Origin: Chloroflexota bacterium | Lineage (GTDB): Bacteria > Chloroflexota > Dehalococcoidia > UBA3495 | Direction of reading: 5' to 3' | Length of the DNA: 37,928 nt | Assembly (NCBI GenBank): GCA_002716645.1 | Contig: PBBR01000022.1 | Coordinates: 40,280-78,207 of the forward strand | Shown here: in pieces, positions 33,897-37,928 of the stretch | How the letters are laid out: every line of letters begins with the position of its first letter | How positions within the stretch are numbered: position 1 is the stretch's first letter | Translations under genes and position numbers: made by a program | Notes under the pieces: model-generated | Told to the model about the DNA's origin: nothing | The model's input: only the letters and a program-made list of their open reading frames with translations | Database searches by the model: none

Positions 33897-35668
33897 TCTT
33901 GGGTCTCCTCTATAATTCTAGCCCCCATTCCTAGGGCCGCTCTTACTAATGGGCTATCCTGAATAGCACGCCGAGAAATCTGGTCTTCCTGTGAGTTGCA
34001 CAGCGTTAGCTCAAGATTTAACTCATGCCCGAAGCACTTATAAATAGCCTCGTGCACCATTTTACGACTATTTGGATCTGCCATTTCTTCTCTCATGCGA
34101 TCAAGATTGGCTTGATTCCTAAATGGTAAATCCATACTGTCGTCCGCGATTTGCATGTCGTCAACACTACAGTCGCGAAGAAGTGCTCCTAGTGTGTATT
34201 TGGTGCCTTTGCATCGACTAAGAATTTTAAGGCATTCCATCCAGCTATTTCTAAAGTCATTCGTAACTTTACTCTCAGATATTGAATCTTTTTCCATGTC
34301 AGGAATGGGTATTGTCACTTCTTGAGTGTCTGGAGCTGGAATATCCTCATATCGTTTAGGATTCTCAGTATGCATTGAATTTATGAATTGAGAGTCTTGG
34401 ACTTCTGGGGTATTTGTATCGCTAATACCTGTACTCTGATCAGGTTCCTCATTATTCACTGGATTTGCGCGTTGGGAATTCTGGACAGTCTCTGAAAAAC
34501 TAGGTACTTGCGGTGGCTTTTCCGATTCCTGTTCGATACTGGGCATTTTACCTTTGTTGATCGGTTGTGCGAGTCCAATGGATAATTCATCAGGCGCCGC
34601 CCCGCATATTTCGATGGCTGCCAGCTCTAGTGCTAGAGTTGACGCAGAGTCGGAACTGATAACGATATTGCTCCATATCTTCAATGTTTGGCCAATATTG
34701 TGCGAGGGTATTTTGTTGATTGAGGCTGTTATTTGGTTAATTGTCGTTTCTGGTAAGTCTAGGTTTCCGACGACACCCCACTCTATTAGCATAGCAGCAC
34801 GGAGTAGGTCTAACGTTGCTTTGTGTATGCGCTTTGGTTCGAACCCTTCCCAAGATGCTTCGTTAATCAAACTTAGACATTGCGTTGTTTGTTTTGCCAG
34901 TAAAGCAGAGAGGATATTTAGAGGGGTTTCTGTAGTAATTAAGCCTAGCATGTCAGTCACATGATCATTAGTAATATCATTGCCGTATGATATTACTATT
35001 TGTTCCAGTAAATTTTCTGCGTCTCTAAGACTCCCAAATGACTGGCGAGATATGGTTTTCAGAGCTTCGCTATCAATTGAGAAATTTTCCTTGGAGGCTA
35101 TAGATGCAAGCTGGTTGATCATATCTTGGTTTTGTAGACGCCTAAAATCATGGCGCTGGCATCTTGATAGAATCGTTGGCAAGATTCGGTGTGCTTCTGT
35201 TGTACATAATATGAAAATGACGTGGGGTGGAGGCTCTTCTAGGGTTTTAAGGAAAGCGTTTGAAGCTTGGTCTGTTAGCATGTGAGCTTCATCAATAATA
35301 TATATTTTGTATTTTCCTTCTATGGCGGCGAAATTAACCTTATCTCGTATCTCTCTAATTTCGTCGATTCCCCTATTGCTAGCCGCGTCTAATTCTATAA
35401 TATCTAATAAGGTATTAGAGTTCGCAGATATGCATATGGTGCAAGAATTACATGGATCTCCGTCCGAAAGCGCTAAACAATTGGCTGCTTTCGCCAGTAT
35501 TCGTGCTGTAGTTGTTTTTCCGGTGCCTCTCGGGCCGCAAAAAATATATGCGTGACCAAGCCTGTTGGTTGTAAGAGCGTTTTGCAATACCGAGGTTATG
35601 TGCTCTTGCCCAACTAGATCGGCAAAAACCGAGGGCCGCCATTTTCTCGCGTAAACTTCAGATGTCAT
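33893..35668 (-). CDS. dnaX: DNA polymerase III gamma/tau subunit
   Basis: DnaX is the clamp-loader ATPase and organiser of the replisome. Numbered from MTSEVYARKWRP, Walker A is GPRGTGKT at 45-52, the zinc cysteines are Cys64, Cys73, Cys76 and Cys79, Walker B is IIDEAHML, and sensor 1/arginine finger is TILSRCQRHDF. Domain III and a Pro/Glu/Ser-rich linker of about 100 residues follow, then a C-terminal tau-like domain. I see no A-run for programmed frameshifting. A TTG at 35680 would extend the frame by four residues, but GAGG is placed for the ATG at 35668. The start overlaps ybeY by 11 bases. Confidence 0.96.
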   Translation of the reverse strand: MTSEVYARKWRPSVFADLVGQEHITSVLQNALTTNRLGHAYIFCGPRGTGKTTTARILAKAANCLALSDGDPCNSCTICISANSNTLLDIIELDAASNRGIDEIREIRDKVNFAAIEGKYKIYIIDEAHMLTDQASNAFLKTLEEPPPHVIFILCTTEAHRILPTILSRCQRHDFRRLQNQDMINQLASIASKENFSIDSEALKTISRQSFGSLRDAENLLEQIVISYGNDITNDHVTDMLGLITTETPLNILSALLAKQTTQCLSLINEASWEGFEPKRIHKATLDLLRAAMLIEWGVVGNLDLPETTINQITASINKIPSHNIGQTLKIWSNIVISSDSASTLALELAAIEICGAAPDELSIGLAQPINKGKMPSIEQESEKPPQVPSFSETVQNSQRANPVNNEEPDQSTGISDTNTPEVQDSQFINSMHTENPKRYEDIPAPDTQEVTIPIPDMEKDSISESKVTNDFRNSWMECLKILSRCKGTKYTLGALLRDCSVDDMQIADDSMDLPFRNQANLDRMREEMADPNSRKMVHEAIYKCFGHELNLELTLCNSQEDQISRRAIQDSPLVRAALGMGARIIEETQE

Positions 35669-36194
35669 GGTGAGCCTCAAAATCTATTAGTGACAGTATC
35701 TCTACTTCTTTGGATTTCATCATGGCCGCGTCATCTGGTTCTTCGTGGTCGTAACCGGCTAAATGCAGAATACCATGTCCTGTAATAAATGATAGCTCTT
35801 TTAAGATTGAATTATTGTTTTCAGGAGCCTGCCTCTGAATTTGCGGATAGGATATTACTAATTCGCCGAGAGGCTGAGTTATTCCTGGAGGAAAGACGAA
35901 GTCATCTGGGATATCCTCTAGCATAGGGTTTTCGTTAATGACGCCTTCCCAGTGCCCATTATGTTGGCTGGAGAACGCTAACACATCGGTAATCTCGTTC
36001 AAGCCCCTATAAGTGGCGTTAAGCTTTTGTATATAAGAATCGTCAGTGATCAATATGCTTACATGGCCCGGCAGAATGTTTGGGAATGCGGCTTTGAGGG
36101 AGGTGCTTGCTACCTCTATTAACCATGATTCTGATACCAGGGCGGAGAATTCATCTGTCACCGAAACGTCTATATCCATTCGGTCTGACGTCAT
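35658..36194 (-). CDS. ybeY: Endoribonuclease YbeY
   Basis: YbeY is a zinc endoribonuclease used in 16S rRNA 3' maturation and ribosome quality control. The signature HGILHLAGYDH supplies His140, His144 and His150, and the upstream conserved block is TYRGLNEITDVLAFS. At 178 residues it is slightly longer than usual because of an insert around residues 78-105 (HNGHWEGVINENPMLED and so on). The start is an ATG with GGAGG about 11 bases upstream. It is first in the run ybeY-dnaX-ybaB-recR-recO. Confidence 0.94.
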   Translation of the reverse strand: MTSDRMDIDVSVTDEFSALVSESWLIEVASTSLKAAFPNILPGHVSILITDDSYIQKLNATYRGLNEITDVLAFSSQHNGHWEGVINENPMLEDIPDDFVFPPGITQPLGELVISYPQIQRQAPENNNSILKELSFITGHGILHLAGYDHEEPDDAAMMKSKEVEILSLIDFEAHHDI

Positions 36195-36384
36195 GGGTTG
36201 GTATGCCTCCGTTCAGAGCACAGAATTTAGTCTATACGGCCATAATAGCATGGCTATCTTGACCCTTCAAGAAATGATTATGGATGCATAATATTGCTTG
36301 TATGATGTTAGAATGTATTCGGGAAATATGCGTTGCGTAAGGTCAGTTGAAACCGTTCACAACCCATTAAGGAGATATTCGAAA

Positions 36385-36831
36385 ATGGCCTCAGATAACC
36401 AACAAGATGACTTTCTGGGATTAGTGCTTCCCGACGCAGGGGTAGTTGAACTAACTGATTGCCTTACTGAATATATGACAGAGATAGAGTTGGATAGTCT
36501 CCCGGACATTATTGGACAAGTTTTAGACGACTTTATTGATCAAGCTGGTGGCATGCCGGAAGATCTGAGAGATTCAGATGCTTTCGACGTTATAACAGTT
36601 AATCAATTAGCTGTCACGCTTGCCTATCAGGTGGGGAGACTCCAAGGTAGATCTCCTCAAATAGTAAATCGCCTGATAAAGGAAGCGGTGGAAAAATGGG
36701 AAGCCAAACCCTTACTGGAGGCACCGGATATTTCAGATAAAGACCTCCGTAGCCCTAAAGAGAAGGTATATCCTCGGTTGAGGCGGTTGGAATATGGGGA
36801 TACCGAAGAGGATGATTTCTACATCGAGTGA
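36385..36831 (+). CDS. Conserved-looking acidic protein of unknown function
   Basis: I do not recognise this 148-residue protein. From the ATG at 36385, which has GGAGA nine bases upstream, it starts MASDNQQDDFLGLVLPDAGVV. The frame itself opens at 36298, but the upstream residues look non-coding. It is strongly acidic and mostly helical (VELTDCLTEYMTEIELDSLPDIIGQVLDDFI is split here by domains), with a middle helix QLAVTLAYQVGRLQG and an acidic tail. It has no signal peptide, membrane helix or metal motif. It is divergent from ybeY and precedes the amidohydrolase by 105 bases. A soluble scaffolding or regulatory role is a guess only. Confidence 0.7.
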   Translation: MASDNQQDDFLGLVLPDAGVVELTDCLTEYMTEIELDSLPDIIGQVLDDFIDQAGGMPEDLRDSDAFDVITVNQLAVTLAYQVGRLQGRSPQIVNRLIKEAVEKWEAKPLLEAPDISDKDLRSPKEKVYPRLRRLEYGDTEEDDFYIE

Positions 36832-36936
36832 ATGCCCTCGCATATTGGGTTGGATAGATTCAGTATCTTGTATCTGTATATTTCCTTAGAGGTTGGGATC
36901 CACGGTAACTTAACTAAAGAGTAGGAAGATAATGTA

Positions 36937-37928
36937 ATGACTACTGAAAATAAACAGCACGACTTGATTCTGAAAAATGGGACACTGTTGGATCCCGAAC
37001 AGAATATTTACGACAAGAGAGATATAGCATTTAAAGATGGGCTTGTTTCGGGTGTTGAAACTGAGATTTCATCCGAGTTGTCTGCATCTACGATAGATGT
37101 GTCTGGGAAGCTAGTTACCCCGGGCCTGATTGATCTACATGGCCATTTTTACCATGGTGGTACTGGGAGTGCCGTTCATGCTGATCAAAATTGTTTGTCA
37201 GCTGGGGTCACTACTGGGGTAGATGCTGGTAGCTCAGGGTTTTTAAATTATGGAGCAATGAGAGATTACGTGTTCCCTGCGCACAAAACTAGGCTTGTAG
37301 CATTTTTGCATATCGGTGCCGTGGGTTTGGCTGCAAATAAAGTCCTAGGGGGCGGCCTTCATGACTTGCGCATAATAGATGTCGATAGGACCGTAGACAC
37401 TATTAAAGACAATCCGAACAGTATATTCGGGGTTAAAGTTAGGATGCACTATGACGCCGTCGCACGGTGGAATGCTGAGAAGGCTATGATAGCTGCTAGG
37501 GAAGCAGCAGATAAATCAGGGAAAAAATTGATGGTACACGTTAGCGGTACTCCGATACCGTTGCCAAATGTTCTTGAGTTCTTGGGGCCTGGAGATATAT
37601 CGACACATGCTTTTAACGGAGATCATGAGTCTATATTGGATAACAATAATAAAATACGTTCAGAGGTAAGAGAAGCAGTAGACCGTGGCGTAATTATGGA
37701 TGTTGGTCACGCAGGAATACACTGCGATGTAGATGTTGTTAAGCATGCCCTAGACCAAGGTCTGCCGCCCGATACCATAAGTACTGATATTCATGTGCCT
37801 CCTTCGGGAAGAATAGTATATTTAATGAATGACTTGCTAAGCAAATTTCACGCTATGGGATTGTCTATTGAAGACGTGGTGTCAGCAAGTACCAACAAAC
37901 CTGCATCGGTGCTCGGTATGGATAAAGA
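36937..37928 (+). CDS. Amidohydrolase/deacetylase-family metallohydrolase, partial
   Basis: The gene runs off the right edge, with 330 residues visible. It belongs to the amidohydrolase superfamily: an N-terminal strand domain (DLILKNGTLLDPEQNIYDKRDIAF), then the metal motif HxH as His68 and His70 in GLIDLHGHFYHGG. A likely carboxylated lysine sits in IFGVKVRMHYD, with further ligands in LMVHVSG, DISTHAFNGD and STDIHVPPSG. The wording is closest to the dihydroorotase-like/'amidohydrolase-deacetylase' branch (EF0837- and Atu3266-type), which acts on N-acyl or cyclic amide substrates. The substrate is unknown. An AGGAAG ribosome binding site stands eight bases before the ATG. Confidence 0.88.
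   Translation, partial: MTTENKQHDLILKNGTLLDPEQNIYDKRDIAFKDGLVSGVETEISSELSASTIDVSGKLVTPGLIDLHGHFYHGGTGSAVHADQNCLSAGVTTGVDAGSSGFLNYGAMRDYVFPAHKTRLVAFLHIGAVGLAANKVLGGGLHDLRIIDVDRTVDTIKDNPNSIFGVKVRMHYDAVARWNAEKAMIAAREAADKSGKKLMVHVSGTPIPLPNVLEFLGPGDISTHAFNGDHESILDNNNKIRSEVREAVDRGVIMDVGHAGIHCDVDVVKHALDQGLPPDTISTDIHVPPSGRIVYLMNDLLSKFHAMGLSIEDVVSASTNKPASVLGMDK

Overview
The window is a compact stretch of bacterial chromosome of moderate to low GC. It carries about 36 protein genes and no gap longer than 300 bases. I see no tRNA, rRNA, CRISPR array, insertion sequence, phage gene or replication origin. The mix suggests a free-living, heterotrophic, aerobic or microaerobic bacterium, most likely a marine Chloroflexota of the Dehalococcoidia/SAR202 kind. 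The clues are a Rex-family protein, an EF-G2-type factor, a SepIVA-like coiled-coil protein beside coaD, an acyl-CoA carboxylase split into biotin carboxylase and carrier, and scavenging enzymes (LLM flavin monooxygenase, FAH-family hydrolase, 2-hydroxyacid dehydrogenase, acyl-CoA mutase). The lineage is an inference and was not tested by any search.

Layout, left to right. 1-645 is the C-terminal part of an EF-G-like GTPase. 685-4642 (minus) holds ribF, tyrS and an acyl-CoA mutase large subunit. 4743-6423 (plus) holds rsmD, coaD and a SepIVA-like protein, followed by a structured 3' region and a terminator. 6646-7206 is a DUF151 nuclease-like protein. 7352-14153 is a complete F-type ATP synthase operon, atpI/Z-B-E-F-H-A-G-D-C, closed by a strong terminator. 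Then come a Rex protein that lacks its DNA-binding domain, a DUF503 protein, a D-2-hydroxyacid dehydrogenase and a large membrane Fe-S oxidoreductase. 18454-22360 holds an ABC exporter, an LLM monooxygenase and a fumarylacetoacetate hydrolase family protein.

22370-24830 (minus) is the most interesting part. It is a three-gene unit coding for a WTDGLP-motif protein, a UGSC-family selenoprotein and a DinB-like protein. The selenoprotein is read through an in-frame UGA at 23453-23455, with a SECIS-like hairpin just after it. Ordinary gene calling splits this gene in two.

24938-36194 (minus) is mostly housekeeping: an M16 peptidase, an MBL-fold hydrolase, uvrA, the biotin carrier and biotin carboxylase of an acyl-CoA carboxylase, recO, recR, ybaB, dnaX and ybeY. 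On the plus strand the window ends with an unknown acidic protein and a partial metal-dependent amidohydrolase.

Other oddities: an ATP synthase epsilon subunit without its C-terminal inhibitory helices, a histidine-rich insert in subunit a, an apparent ATA start for the SepIVA-like gene, and active-site residues in the acyl-CoA mutase that match isobutyryl-CoA mutase rather than methylmalonyl-CoA mutase.
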